A program made the translations under genes and the position numbers. Below, piece by piece: positions 43,155 through 51,575 of a stretch of 64,000 nucleotides of DNA. The stretch lies in NCBI RefSeq assembly GCF_020400605.1, contig NZ_JAINRD010000015.1, forward strand, positions 124,001 to 188,000. The letters run 5' to 3'. The stretch comes from Streptomyces aculeolatus (GTDB lineage Bacteria; Actinomycetota; Actinomycetes; Streptomycetales; Streptomycetaceae). Below the pieces are notes generated by a model. The model worked only from the letters and a program-made list of their open reading frames with translations, was not told the DNA's origin and searched no databases. Numbering within the stretch: the stretch's first letter is position 1; every line of letters begins with the position of its first letter.

Positions 43155-43562
43155 ATGTTTCGGCGAAGGCGCAGACAGAAGCAGGCCGAGGCCGCCGCCG
43201 CGGCTGCCGGTGACGCCACGGGCGGGAGCGTACGGTTCTCGACCCTGCCCTCGGAGACGGCGGCACGCCAGGAAGCCGCCACCGGCGACCCGGTCGCGAT
43301 GAACCGGCTGGGCATCATCCTGAAGACGAACGGCCGGCCGGACGAGGCGGCCGAATGGTTCCGCAGGGCGGGCGAGGCGGGCAACAACGACGCCATGGCC
43401 AACCTCGCCACGTACCTGATGGGCCAGGGCCGCAACGAGGAAGCGGCGCAGTGGTTCGAGCGCGCGGGCGGCCCGCTGGGCGCGGCACTCGCGGCCAGGC
43501 TGCGCGGGCAGCCCGACGGCGACACCGGGCCACCGGGCGCCCCCGGAAACCGGGCCGGGTGA
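43155..43562 (+). CDS. Sel1/TPR-repeat protein
   Basis: 135 aa from ATG 43155 (GAGGAG upstream). Two Sel1-like units: GDPVAMNRLGIILKTNGRPD then EAAEWFRRAGEAGNNDAMAN and LATYLMGQGRNEEAAQWFER. Basic N-terminus. Ends 6 bp before the TPR-CHAT start, so it is probably in the same operon and could act as an adaptor for it. Confidence 0.85.
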   Translation: MFRRRRRQKQAEAAAAAAGDATGGSVRFSTLPSETAARQEAATGDPVAMNRLGIILKTNGRPDEAAEWFRRAGEAGNNDAMANLATYLMGQGRNEEAAQWFERAGGPLGAALAARLRGQPDGDTGPPGAPGNRAG

Positions 43563-43568
43563 GCGGAC

Positions 43569-45404
43569 TTGTTCGACGGCTGGGGCACCCCCGGCTATCA
43601 ACTGCTGGTCACCGCCTGCCAGCAGGGCAGCGACCACCACTCGGAGTACGAGCGCACCGGACGCCTTCCGTCGCTGGAGCGCGCCATCGGCCTCTTCGAG
43701 TCCGTCCTCGCCACCGCGCACCACATCGACATCAGAGCCGCCGCGTCGAACGGCCTGGGCACGGCGCTGTGGTCACGGTACGAACGGTCCGGCCGGCCCG
43801 CCGACCTGGACGCGGCCGTCGACCTGTTCCGCAGCGCCATCGGGCTGTTCCCGCACGAGCGCGCCGCGATGCTCCCCGCCTTCCACGCCAACCTCTGCGG
43901 CGTCCTGCAACTGCGCTGGCTCCGCACCCGGTCCGAGGACGACCTCACCGGCGCGCTCACCGCGGCCCGCGCCTCGCTCGCCGCCACGTCCGACGGTGAC
44001 CCCCTGCGGGCCAGCCGGCTCAACAACCTCGGCAACGTGCTGCTGAGCGTCCACGGCCAGCGCCACGACTCCGCCGCGCTCACCGAGGCGGTGGACGTGC
44101 TGCGGCGCGCGGTCGGCTGTGCTGCTCCCGGTACGGACATCCACACCTGGGTCCGCTCCAATCTGGCCGAGACGCTGTGCCACCGGTGCGCCACCGAGGA
44201 CTACCGGGACGTCGAACTGCTCCACGAAGCCGACCGGCTGGCGCGCGAGGTCCTGCACACCACGCCGCGCGGCCACCCGCTGACCCCCCGATTCCGGTCG
44301 AACCTCGCCCTCGTCCTGCTGCACCGCTTCCGGGCCGAGGGCCACTGGCAGGGACTCGCGGAGGCGGCCACACTGTCCCGGCGCGCCCTCGCGGCGACCC
44401 CGAAGGGGCACCCCAACGCCGCGGAGCGGCGCACCACGCTGGCGGAGATCGATCGCGCGGCCGTCCTGCAGCGCCTCGGCGTGGACGCGACGGCGCTCTC
44501 CCGGCCCGGGGCCCTCGACGCGCTCTTCGGCGGTGACGCCGAGGACCCGGTCGGTGGCGGACGCACGGGACGTGGCCCGCGTGGGCCACGGCTCCGGCTG
44601 CGGTTCGCGCTGCGCGGGCTGGTACGCGTCCACGAACGGGCCGTGCTCGCCGTACCGCAGGGTCATCGCCTCCACCCCGCCGTACTGCAACTGCTGGGCG
44701 GCGTCCACGCGCTGAAGTACGCGGTCCTCGGCGACCGGGCGGCCGGTGCCGCCGCCGCCGAGTGCTTCCGCCGCGTGGCCGTCGACCCGACGGCTCCCGT
44801 ACGCGACCGGCTCCACGCGGCGCGCCGCTGGGCGATGACCGCCCTCGACACGGCGGGCGACACCGCGGGCGACGCCGCGGGCGACACGGCGGGCGACGCC
44901 GCCGGCCTGGAGCCGTTCGCCCTCGCGGTCGCCCTGCTGCCGCGCGCGGCGTCGCAGCAGATCAGCCGCGCCCAGCGCGAACGCCACCTGGCCGAGGCCT
45001 CGGGGCTCGCCTGCGACGCGGCCGCCTCCGCCGTACGACTCGGCCGGCCCGAACGCGCCTTGCAGCTTCTGGAGCAGGGCCGCGGCGTACTCCTCGGCCA
45101 GGCGCTGGACGCGCAGACAGAACTTTCCGGGCTCCGCGCACACCACCCCGACCTGGCCGACCGGTACGTCGAGTTGAGCACCGCGCTGGACCGCCCGCCG
45201 GGCCCCGGCTTCAGCTCCGCCCAGGCGCTGCTGACCACCGCCACCGCGCCCCTCCAGAGCGAGGACCGGTACGCGCTCGCCAAGGACCTGGAGGCGCTGC
45301 TCGACGAGGTCAGGAGCCGCCCGGGCTTCGCCGACTTCCTGAAGCCCCCGCAGGTGGAGGACTGTTGTCGGCGGGATCGGCCGAGCAGCCCGTCGTCGTG
45401 GTGA
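43569..45404 (+). CDS. TPR half of a split/frameshifted TPR-CHAT protein
   Basis: 611 aa from TTG 43569. Successive TPR-like helix pairs (FESVLATAHHIDIRAAASNG, AVDLFRSAIGLFPHERAAML and ALTAARASLAATSDGDPLRA) run to about residue 300, typical of the N-terminal part of Streptomyces TPR-CHAT proteins. The end is wrong: after GFADFLKPPQVED the frame gives CCRRDRPSSPSSW and stops, whereas the next frame gives the normal continuation LLSAGSAEQPVVVVN. A one-base loss near 45360 separates the halves, or they are two overlapping genes. Confidence 0.8.
   Translation: MFDGWGTPGYQLLVTACQQGSDHHSEYERTGRLPSLERAIGLFESVLATAHHIDIRAAASNGLGTALWSRYERSGRPADLDAAVDLFRSAIGLFPHERAAMLPAFHANLCGVLQLRWLRTRSEDDLTGALTAARASLAATSDGDPLRASRLNNLGNVLLSVHGQRHDSAALTEAVDVLRRAVGCAAPGTDIHTWVRSNLAETLCHRCATEDYRDVELLHEADRLAREVLHTTPRGHPLTPRFRSNLALVLLHRFRAEGHWQGLAEAATLSRRALAATPKGHPNAAERRTTLAEIDRAAVLQRLGVDATALSRPGALDALFGGDAEDPVGGGRTGRGPRGPRLRLRFALRGLVRVHERAVLAVPQGHRLHPAVLQLLGGVHALKYAVLGDRAAGAAAAECFRRVAVDPTAPVRDRLHAARRWAMTALDTAGDTAGDAAGDTAGDAAGLEPFALAVALLPRAASQQISRAQRERHLAEASGLACDAAASAVRLGRPERALQLLEQGRGVLLGQALDAQTELSGLRAHHPDLADRYVELSTALDRPPGPGFSSAQALLTTATAPLQSEDRYALAKDLEALLDEVRSRPGFADFLKPPQVEDCCRRDRPSSPSSW
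44847..44906 (+). repeat. five 12-bp tandem repeats in the TPR-CHAT gene
   Basis: Unit GACACCGCGGGC (with GACACGG and GACGCCG variants) encodes DTAGDTAGDAAGDTAGDAAG in the linker before the last TPR block. In-frame and low complexity; copy number could vary between strains. Confidence 0.75.
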
Positions 45405-46507
45405 ACGCCTCGCGGCTGGGCTGCCACGCACTGCTCCTGGACGGCGGGGCCGCACGCGCCCTCCCCCTGCCGGCCCTCGAATACCCCGACCTGCTGCGCC
45501 GGGTCCGCGACTTCCACGCCGCGGTCCGTACCGCCGGCGACCCCGAAGCGCCCCTGGCCGAGCAGCAGGCGGCGCAGGGCACGGCCCGCGCCACCCTGGG
45601 GTGGCTGTGGGAGGTGCTCGCCCTGCCGGTGCTCGACGCCCTCGGCCTGGCCCCTGCGCCCGCCGGGCCGCACCCCGCAGCGCCCGCACGGCCGGGTGCC
45701 GGGCCGCTGCCCCGGCTCTGGTGGGTGCCCACCGGCCCGTTGACCGCGCTACCGCTGCACGCCGCGGGCCCCGCCGGCACGACGGCCGCCGACGGCGTCG
45801 ACGGGGTTCTCGGCGGGGTCCTCGGCGGGGTCCTCGACTGCGTCGTGTCCTCGTACGCACCGACCGTCCGCTCCCTCATCCACGCACGGCGCCACGAGGG
45901 CACCCGGGACCCGGGCCGGACCGGCGCGGGGCCGCCCCGCCCCCTCGTCGTCGCCATGCCCAGGACCCCCGACGCGACCGACCTGCCCGGGGTGGACGAG
46001 GAGACCACCGCGCTGACCGCGCGCTTCCCCGGGAGCCGGGTGCTGACGGGACCGCGGGCGACCCGCGCCGCGGTGCTGGCGGAACTCCCCCGGCACCGCT
46101 GGGCGCACTTCGCCTGCCACGCCGTCGGCGCGGCCGACGCGGTCTCCGCCGGCCACCTCCTGCTCCACGACCACCGGACGGCCGCACTCACGGTCACGGA
46201 CGTGGCCCAACTCCGGCTGCGCGACGCCCGGCTCGCCTACCTGTCCACGTGCGAGACGCACCTGGGTCCACGAGCGCTCGCCGACGAGGCGCTGCACGTG
46301 GTCGGCGCGTTCCACATGGCAGGGTTCACGCACGTCATCGGCACCTTCTGGCGCGTCGACGACCAGATCTCCCCGGCCGTGGCCCGGCACTTCTACGCCA
46401 CCGACGACACCCCGGCCCGGGCCCTCCACGCCGCGATCCGCGCCCAACGCACCCGCTACCCGGTCACGCCGACGCTGTGGGCCGCGTACCTCCACGTGGG
46501 CGCGTAA
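45365..46507 (+). CDS. CHAT-domain protease half of the TPR-CHAT protein
   Basis: 380 aa if started at TTG 45365 (GGAGG close upstream), otherwise the downstream part of the 43569 protein after a -1 shift. CHAT caspase-like features: RWAHFACHAVG with the catalytic His, LAYLSTCETHLGPRALADEA with the catalytic Cys, and GFTHVIGTFWRVDD. CHAT proteases with TPR arms cleave target proteins when triggered and act in anti-phage and cell-death systems. The dyad looks intact. Confidence 0.85.
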   Translation: MSAGSAEQPVVVVNASRLGCHALLLDGGAARALPLPALEYPDLLRRVRDFHAAVRTAGDPEAPLAEQQAAQGTARATLGWLWEVLALPVLDALGLAPAPAGPHPAAPARPGAGPLPRLWWVPTGPLTALPLHAAGPAGTTAADGVDGVLGGVLGGVLDCVVSSYAPTVRSLIHARRHEGTRDPGRTGAGPPRPLVVAMPRTPDATDLPGVDEETTALTARFPGSRVLTGPRATRAAVLAELPRHRWAHFACHAVGAADAVSAGHLLLHDHRTAALTVTDVAQLRLRDARLAYLSTCETHLGPRALADEALHVVGAFHMAGFTHVIGTFWRVDDQISPAVARHFYATDDTPARALHAAIRAQRTRYPVTPTLWAAYLHVGA

Positions 46508-46583
46508 CCGGAACCTGGGAAGTCGCCCCAGGACTCGACCCGGCGAATCGTCATGCGGCTGCAGTGAGTTGGCGAAGACGCGG

Positions 46584-47636
46584 CTACGGCACGCCCAACG
46601 TGCGCAGGGAATCCGTGACGACCGCCAGGTGATGCGAGGTTGCCCAGGCACGCCAGTCGGCCGGACGGCCCGCCTTCCGGCGAAGCCTTCGTGCGCAGAC
46701 GGCGAGTTGTTCATCTCCCCAGGAGACCGACTCTCCGTGAACGGGCCAGAGGCCGGAGTGCAAAAGATCCTCACAGAGGGCGAAGAAGCCGTCGTTCCCC
46801 GGGTGGTGGTTGTGCGAGATCGACACTGCCCAGTCCTCGCCCACGGTGTAGCGAAGGTTGGGCGCCGCACGTCGTCCCGGTGCGACGCTCATCGCGGTGT
46901 GAGTAATCCCGTAGTCCCCGAAGTCAGGCGCCTGGCCGCGGAAGGCGTGGGCGACCTTCCGCCAGAGTGCGGCGTCCCACCGACGGAAAGGGTGCAGGCG
47001 CTCGCGGGGAAGTCCGCGGAGTGTCGGGGGAAATGCGCCGGACGCCACGGTCACGGAACGCCAGGACGTCCGGCTCGCCCAGCGCAGGGCGTACAGCATC
47101 CGAGGTACGGCTTCGGCCACTGCGGTGTCGCAGGAGACATGGCCCGCGTCCAAGAGCAGGTCGATCTCCTCGGCCGCCAGAGACAGACCACTCAAGGTTT
47201 CTGCTGTCAGCCGGTCGGCCAGCACCGGGTCGCCAGGCATCCAATCCAGGCAGAGGCGCATCACCGCACCGCCCCTGTGCGCGCGCTGGACATCCCGTAC
47301 CTCGGCGAGCGCGCACTTCGGATCGTCCGGCCGGAAGACCGGTAACAAGGTGAGCAGCCAGGCGCCGAACGACTCACTCAGCCAGCTCAGCGGGGGACCG
47401 CGCCAGACCCCTCCCACCGGCCCGTGCCGCCAGAGTGCACCGCAGTCCACAGCGAGGTCGAGGCCTGCGGGAAGGTGTTCCCAAGCGTTCTGGCGGAACG
47501 TTTCCAGAATGTCCCGCACCTCTCTGTCCGGCACGACCTCCATGACAGGCCGCACCATCTCCTGGACCTCCGGTGCCATGTGGCCGAGTGCGGTGAACTC
47601 GCCGAGTTTGCCCTTGAATATCGGAACGTACGCCAT
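46584..47636 (-). CDS. T4-beta-family protein
   Basis: 350 aa from ATG 47636 with GGGAG upstream; the frame to 47735 is not needed. MAYVPIFKGKLGEFTALGHM, then VRPVMEVVPDR and DLAVDCGALWR match the family I know as beta-family (T4 beta) proteins, found in phages and many bacteria and of unclear function. C-terminal FGDYGITHTAM, NLRYTVGEDWAVS and AWATSHHLAVV are also conserved in it. Isolated gene here, convergent with the CHAT gene. Confidence 0.75.
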   Translation of the reverse strand: MAYVPIFKGKLGEFTALGHMAPEVQEMVRPVMEVVPDREVRDILETFRQNAWEHLPAGLDLAVDCGALWRHGPVGGVWRGPPLSWLSESFGAWLLTLLPVFRPDDPKCALAEVRDVQRAHRGGAVMRLCLDWMPGDPVLADRLTAETLSGLSLAAEEIDLLLDAGHVSCDTAVAEAVPRMLYALRWASRTSWRSVTVASGAFPPTLRGLPRERLHPFRRWDAALWRKVAHAFRGQAPDFGDYGITHTAMSVAPGRRAAPNLRYTVGEDWAVSISHNHHPGNDGFFALCEDLLHSGLWPVHGESVSWGDEQLAVCARRLRRKAGRPADWRAWATSHHLAVVTDSLRTLGVP

Positions 47637-47926
47637 GGCAGCTCCCGAGACACCGGTGTGGCCAGCCGCCTCGGCTGCCATCTGCTTCGAGAGTGCGGGG
47701 AGCGGCCGCAGCACGACAGAACCAAAATGAGTCATTCACTCCTTTCATGGTTGATAGTGCGATGCGGGAGGAACCAGGGACGGAGGAGGTCCCCTCGCCG
47801 CGTACTCTCAGACCGGGTTGCCGGTGTGGAAAGCGGCCCGCATTGAGTAGCCGTACTCATGCCGTGCCGACGGCACCGCTGCACACTCGGGTCAAGTCCG
47901 CCGAATCCGGCTCACGGAGGCCCGCT

Positions 47927-48259
47927 GTGGATACCGCTCCGTCCTTGCACCCCCTCGCGACCGCGAGGCGGGGCAAGCCGTCCACCGCGGAGCGGGTGGT
48001 CCTGGTGGCCACCGTGGTGTTCCTGGACATGGTCGTCATCGCCTGGATGCTGTTCACCATCAGCTGGTCGAAGCCGTGGCTGCCCGGATCCACCGACATG
48101 TCGGAGTCGGCGCGGGTCGACGCCGCCCAGGTCGGAGCGGGCATCATCGCGTTCTGGGTGCTGACGCTCGGCTTCGGCCGACGCTGGGGCCTGCTCACCT
48201 TCCAGGTGCTGTTCCTGGGGGCGGCGACGCTGGTGTTCTGGCTGAGCGACTTCCCATAA
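47927..48259 (+). CDS. small membrane protein
   Basis: 110 aa from GTG 47927 with ACGGAGG 7 nt before it. Three hydrophobic helices (VVLVATVVFLDMVVIAWMLF, VGAGIIAFWVLTLGFG and GLLTFQVLFLGAATLVFWL). No motif. The frame upstream to 47693 reads through non-coding-like sequence and is not used. Confidence 0.7.
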   Translation: MDTAPSLHPLATARRGKPSTAERVVLVATVVFLDMVVIAWMLFTISWSKPWLPGSTDMSESARVDAAQVGAGIIAFWVLTLGFGRRWGLLTFQVLFLGAATLVFWLSDFP

Positions 48260-48356
48260 CCCCCACCGAATCCCCCGCCGAAACCCCACACCCGGCCCCC
48301 GCCACCCCGCACGTAGTCTTCTTCGGCAACAGATGGGCCGACCGTGGCGGGAGCGC

Positions 48357-48827
48357 ATGCGATACGTCGTTGTGGAGCAGAGGGACCGAGGGGTCTTCTG
48401 GCACGACCCGAGCGCCTACCTTGCGGCTCTGCCGCACATCGCAGAGGACCTTCCTGCCGGCGCGCGAGCCCACGCCTCCGATCCCGGTCACTACGACTTC
48501 TACGCCGAGCGCTGCGTGAAGGACCTCAAGCTGACTGCCCTTCCGCCGACATCACCCACGCCGTCCGCGTTCGATCTGCGCTTGCTGTGCTGCCGGGGTG
48601 AAGACGAGCACGGCCTCACGTTGCGCTACTCGGGCGTGACCGAGGCGAGCGTGGCCGCGGACGACGGCGGACCGTTCGAGCTGACGGACTTCAACAGCCT
48701 CCGGCTCGACGAGGTCCTCCCCCACGAGCAGGGATGCAGTCACGAACTGCGGTTCACTCTGGGCACTCTCCATATCGTCTGCGCCGACTTCGAAGCGATC
48801 TGGGATCCTGCCCCGCTGCCGCGCTGA
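48357..48827 (+). CDS. hypothetical protein
   Basis: 156 aa from ATG 48357 with GGGAGCGC before it. Reads as a compact alpha/beta protein (MRYVVVEQRDRGVFWHDPS, ELRFTLGTLHIVCADFEAIW). Two Cys in LRLLCCRGED. No family recognised; it may be an immunity-type or SUKH-like small protein, but I cannot support that. Confidence 0.65.
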   Translation: MRYVVVEQRDRGVFWHDPSAYLAALPHIAEDLPAGARAHASDPGHYDFYAERCVKDLKLTALPPTSPTPSAFDLRLLCCRGEDEHGLTLRYSGVTEASVAADDGGPFELTDFNSLRLDEVLPHEQGCSHELRFTLGTLHIVCADFEAIWDPAPLPR

Positions 48828-48932
48828 CGGTGCACCCTGTCGCGTGAACCGGGGCGGCGGAGGCGGCGGGTCTCGGGGCGGTCGGCCTAATGTGAGGTCG
48901 TCCGTCTGCTCACCGCTCTCCGCGGAGGCGTC

Positions 48933-49358
48933 ATGTCGTTCCGCAAGACCCTGGCACGCCGGTTCCTGGAGGAGACGGAGGACCGGGACCGCGTGGCCGC
49001 CTACGACGAGTTGTGCACCGGGGACTATCTGGAACACGACCCGGCCATGCCGCAGGACCCGGTTGGCCGCGACGAAGCCCGGCGGGTCTACCGGGAGTTG
49101 CTCGCGGCCTTCGAGCTCCGGCACACCGCGGACAGTCTGATCGCCGAAGGTGATCTGGTCGCCGCCCGGTTCACGGTCCGCGGGCGCCACGTCGGCGAGT
49201 ACCGGGGCTTTCCGCCCAGTGGCAGGACCTTCGAGGTGACCGGCCAGGTCACGTTCCGGTTCCGCGAGCGGATGATCACCGAGACGTGGCTCAACTGGGA
49301 CGCGCAGGGAATGCTGGAACAGCTCCGGCCCTCCTCGGGTGCGCCCGGGGCCGGGTAG
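48933..49358 (+). CDS. SnoaL-like/ester-cyclase family protein
   Basis: 141 aa. YDELCTGDYLEHDPAMPQDP, LIAEGDLVAARFTVRGRHVG, then PPSGRTFEVTGQVTFRF and WLNWDAQGMLEQL are the cone-like NTF2 pattern of SnoaL-type polyketide cyclase relatives (LKHG in SnoaL is YLEH here). Small-ligand binding or hydrolysis likely; no polyketide genes nearby. Confidence 0.85.
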   Translation: MSFRKTLARRFLEETEDRDRVAAYDELCTGDYLEHDPAMPQDPVGRDEARRVYRELLAAFELRHTADSLIAEGDLVAARFTVRGRHVGEYRGFPPSGRTFEVTGQVTFRFRERMITETWLNWDAQGMLEQLRPSSGAPGAG

Positions 49359-49411
49359 CCCGACCAGTCGTCGGCCGTGCGGCGGCCATCCGCTCACACG
49401 GGCCGGCCGGT

Positions 49412-49672
49412 GCCGTGCTCGCCCGCAGCACGGCCGAGGGCACGCCGGACTTCCGGGTGCTCGAAGTGGAGGTGGGCGGGCGGCTCGCCCTCGACCGCAT
49501 CACCGTCCGCGGCGGGTCCCTGGGCAGCGGCGCCGGCCTGTTCAACAATTACGGCACCCTCACCCTCAACCACAGCACCGTCGAGTCGAACCACGCCCGG
49601 GAGTTCGGCGGCGGTATCGCCACCAACGGCGATGCGGGTTCCCCCGCCCCGGTCCCCGGCTGCGTCGGCTGA
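49412..49672 (+). pseudogene. beta-helix repeat protein fragment
   Basis: Reads VLEVEVGGRLALDRITVRGG, SGAGLFNNYGTLTLNHSTVE and GGGIATNG, typical coils of right-handed parallel beta-helix (PMP-like) surface proteins. Only about three coils remain; the frame runs in from non-coding sequence and no start or signal peptide is present. Confidence 0.55.
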
Positions 49673-49676
49673 CCGG

Positions 49677-50603
49677 TCAGGATTCGCAGAGTGGCATGGC
49701 GCGTACGTATCCGCCGGCGTTCTCGTCGTCCGTGCCCAGGAAGGCGTCGGCCGAGCCGGGCCGGCACTCCACGGCCTCGATCTTGTAGCCCGGGAACGTA
49801 CCGAGGACCCGCGGGGACGGTGCGAGCGTGATGCGTACGCGGCCGTTCTGCGCCACCGTCACCCGGCCCGCGTCGCTCACCGCGGAGTCGAACGGGCCGT
49901 CGTCTCCCGCGTCCGACGCCGAACCCGCGAGGATCCGCCCGGAGGCGGTCACCGAGATGTCGGAGATGTGCCGGGTGCCGTCGTCGACCGGATACGTCGA
50001 CCGGTAGGGCCGGTGCGTCACCGCGCCGAACTGCGGCTGCCCCCACGGGGCGAACGTCAGGGGCGCCGCGTACAGCGTGGCCGGGCGCTCCGGGCCGGCG
50101 CCGCGGTCCGCCCACAGGGCCGCGAGCCGCCCGTGCTGCTCGACGAGCGCGAAGCTCTCGAAGTCGTCGCCCTCGCCGATGGCCGGCAGCGGCGCGTAGT
50201 CGACGACCGTGGCGGTGGCGGCGGCGACCGTCAGGCGGTAGACGATGCCGCGGCTGGCGAGCGCCAGGTACTCCCCCGGCGCGCCGGGGACGGCCTCGAT
50301 GGCCTCCAGGTCGACGGGCTCCGGCCCGTCCCAGGTCATCGGGGTGGCCGTGGCGGACCCCTCCCCCTGGGTGATCCGCGACAGGCGGCGCTGCCCGGGC
50401 CCCTTGTTGTCGTGCACCACCAGGACCCCGGCCTCGGCTCCGGTCGCCGTGCCGGCCTCGTACGCGGCGCCGCTGACTCCGCTGCGGGCGTCGCCCCCGA
50501 CCTGCTGCCACACCTCGTCCGCACCGGCGGGCGCGGTGCCGGCCACCGCCAGGAGTGCGGCCGCCGCGGCGAGCCAGGCCGTGCACTGCGTGGGGAGTTT
50601 CAC
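49677..50603 (-). CDS. secreted hypothetical protein
   Basis: 308 aa. N-terminal signal peptide (ACWL-like: TQCTAWLAAAAALLAVAGTA then APAGADE, cut predicted near residue 29). Mature part beta-rich with repeated strands (AGVLVVHDNKGPG, GIVYRLTVAAATATVVDYAP, ISVTASGRILAGS), perhaps a propeller. Family not recognised. Last 20 bp abut the beta-helix fragment. Confidence 0.7.
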   Translation of the reverse strand: MKLPTQCTAWLAAAAALLAVAGTAPAGADEVWQQVGGDARSGVSGAAYEAGTATGAEAGVLVVHDNKGPGQRRLSRITQGEGSATATPMTWDGPEPVDLEAIEAVPGAPGEYLALASRGIVYRLTVAAATATVVDYAPLPAIGEGDDFESFALVEQHGRLAALWADRGAGPERPATLYAAPLTFAPWGQPQFGAVTHRPYRSTYPVDDGTRHISDISVTASGRILAGSASDAGDDGPFDSAVSDAGRVTVAQNGRVRITLAPSPRVLGTFPGYKIEAVECRPGSADAFLGTDDENAGGYVRAMPLCES

Positions 50604-50736
50604 CGGGGGGACTCGCTCTCTCTTGCCGACGGGGCGCGGGACTCACGCCAGGGCGGCAGGTTATTGATCACGGCGAGCGGGGCCGGCGGCGGTTACCCCG
50701 ATTGCCGGAGCGCGCGGGCGGGCGCACCGAAGCACA

Positions 50737-50762
50737 ACCCCCGGGTCCGTGGACCCGGGGGT
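50737..50762 (-). terminator. terminator after the TerD gene
   Basis: Perfect 12-bp inverted repeat ACCCCCGGGTCC / GGACCCGGGGGT with a 2-nt centre, between the convergent ends of the TerD gene and the secreted-protein start region. Strong GC stem of Streptomyces type. Confidence 0.7.
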
Positions 50763-50832
50763 GGGGGTGCCGGTACGGCGTTCGCCCAGGGGGCGGCGTC
50801 CTGGACGTTCGCTCCTCGGGGCTGCCGACCGG

Positions 50833-51417
50833 TTACTTGCCTGCGGCGAAGCGCATGAGCGCGCGCTCGTCGCCCTGCTTGATCTTCCCGTTCTCGTTGA
50901 TCACCTGCAGTGTCCAGTTCGCGCCGTTGCGGGTCGCCTTCGCCACGGCGCAGCCGTTGTCCGCGGAGAGCAGGCTCGGCCAGATGTCGGCGACCTGCTG
51001 CGTGCTGCCCCCCGACGCGTCGTACACCTTGAAACTGATGTTCCGCGCCTTCTGGAAGCTGCTGCCCTTCTTGTACGCGGCGGCGACGAACACGATGGCG
51101 GTGATCTGGGCCGGGACCCGGGAGAACTCGACGGTCACGACCTCGTCGTCCCCGTCGCCCTTCCCCGTCTGGTTGTCGCCGCTGTGCACCAGCGCACCGT
51201 TGCCGAGCGGGTCCAGCGAGTCGAGCCCGGCCAGCCGGACCGGGTCCGCTCCCGCCATGGCGATGGCGATCAGGTCGAGGTCGGTGCCCTTCGTCTGCCG
51301 CAGCTTGCCGATGAGCCCTCCGCTGCTCCCGACCGTGGGGTCCCACGAGACCCCTATCGACAGGTGGGTGACACCGGCCAGGTCCGCCGGGTCGTCATCT
51401 TTGGTGAGCGTGATCAT
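50833..51417 (-). CDS. TerD-family stress protein
   Basis: 194 aa from ATG 51417. MITLTKDDDPADLAGVTHL and GVSWDP, DLDLIAIAM, VHSGDNQTGKGDGDDEVV match the TerD calcium-binding fold, which normally is about 190 aa. TerD genes respond to tellurite, oxidative or phage stress and often sit near conflict systems, as here. Confidence 0.93.
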   Translation of the reverse strand: MITLTKDDDPADLAGVTHLSIGVSWDPTVGSSGGLIGKLRQTKGTDLDLIAIAMAGADPVRLAGLDSLDPLGNGALVHSGDNQTGKGDGDDEVVTVEFSRVPAQITAIVFVAAAYKKGSSFQKARNISFKVYDASGGSTQQVADIWPSLLSADNGCAVAKATRNGANWTLQVINENGKIKQGDERALMRFAAGK

Positions 51418-51575
51418 TCCCGATCCCTTGGTGGTAAGAGAGTGCCTTGCGAAGTGGCTCTGGTGCGTGCCCGTGGATACCCGGCGCGACAGACACTTCG
51501 TACCTGGAACATACCTTCCTCCGCCGAACGCCCGGAAAGGGCGACAGGCCGGAGCGCCGGGCATCGGTGTGCCCG

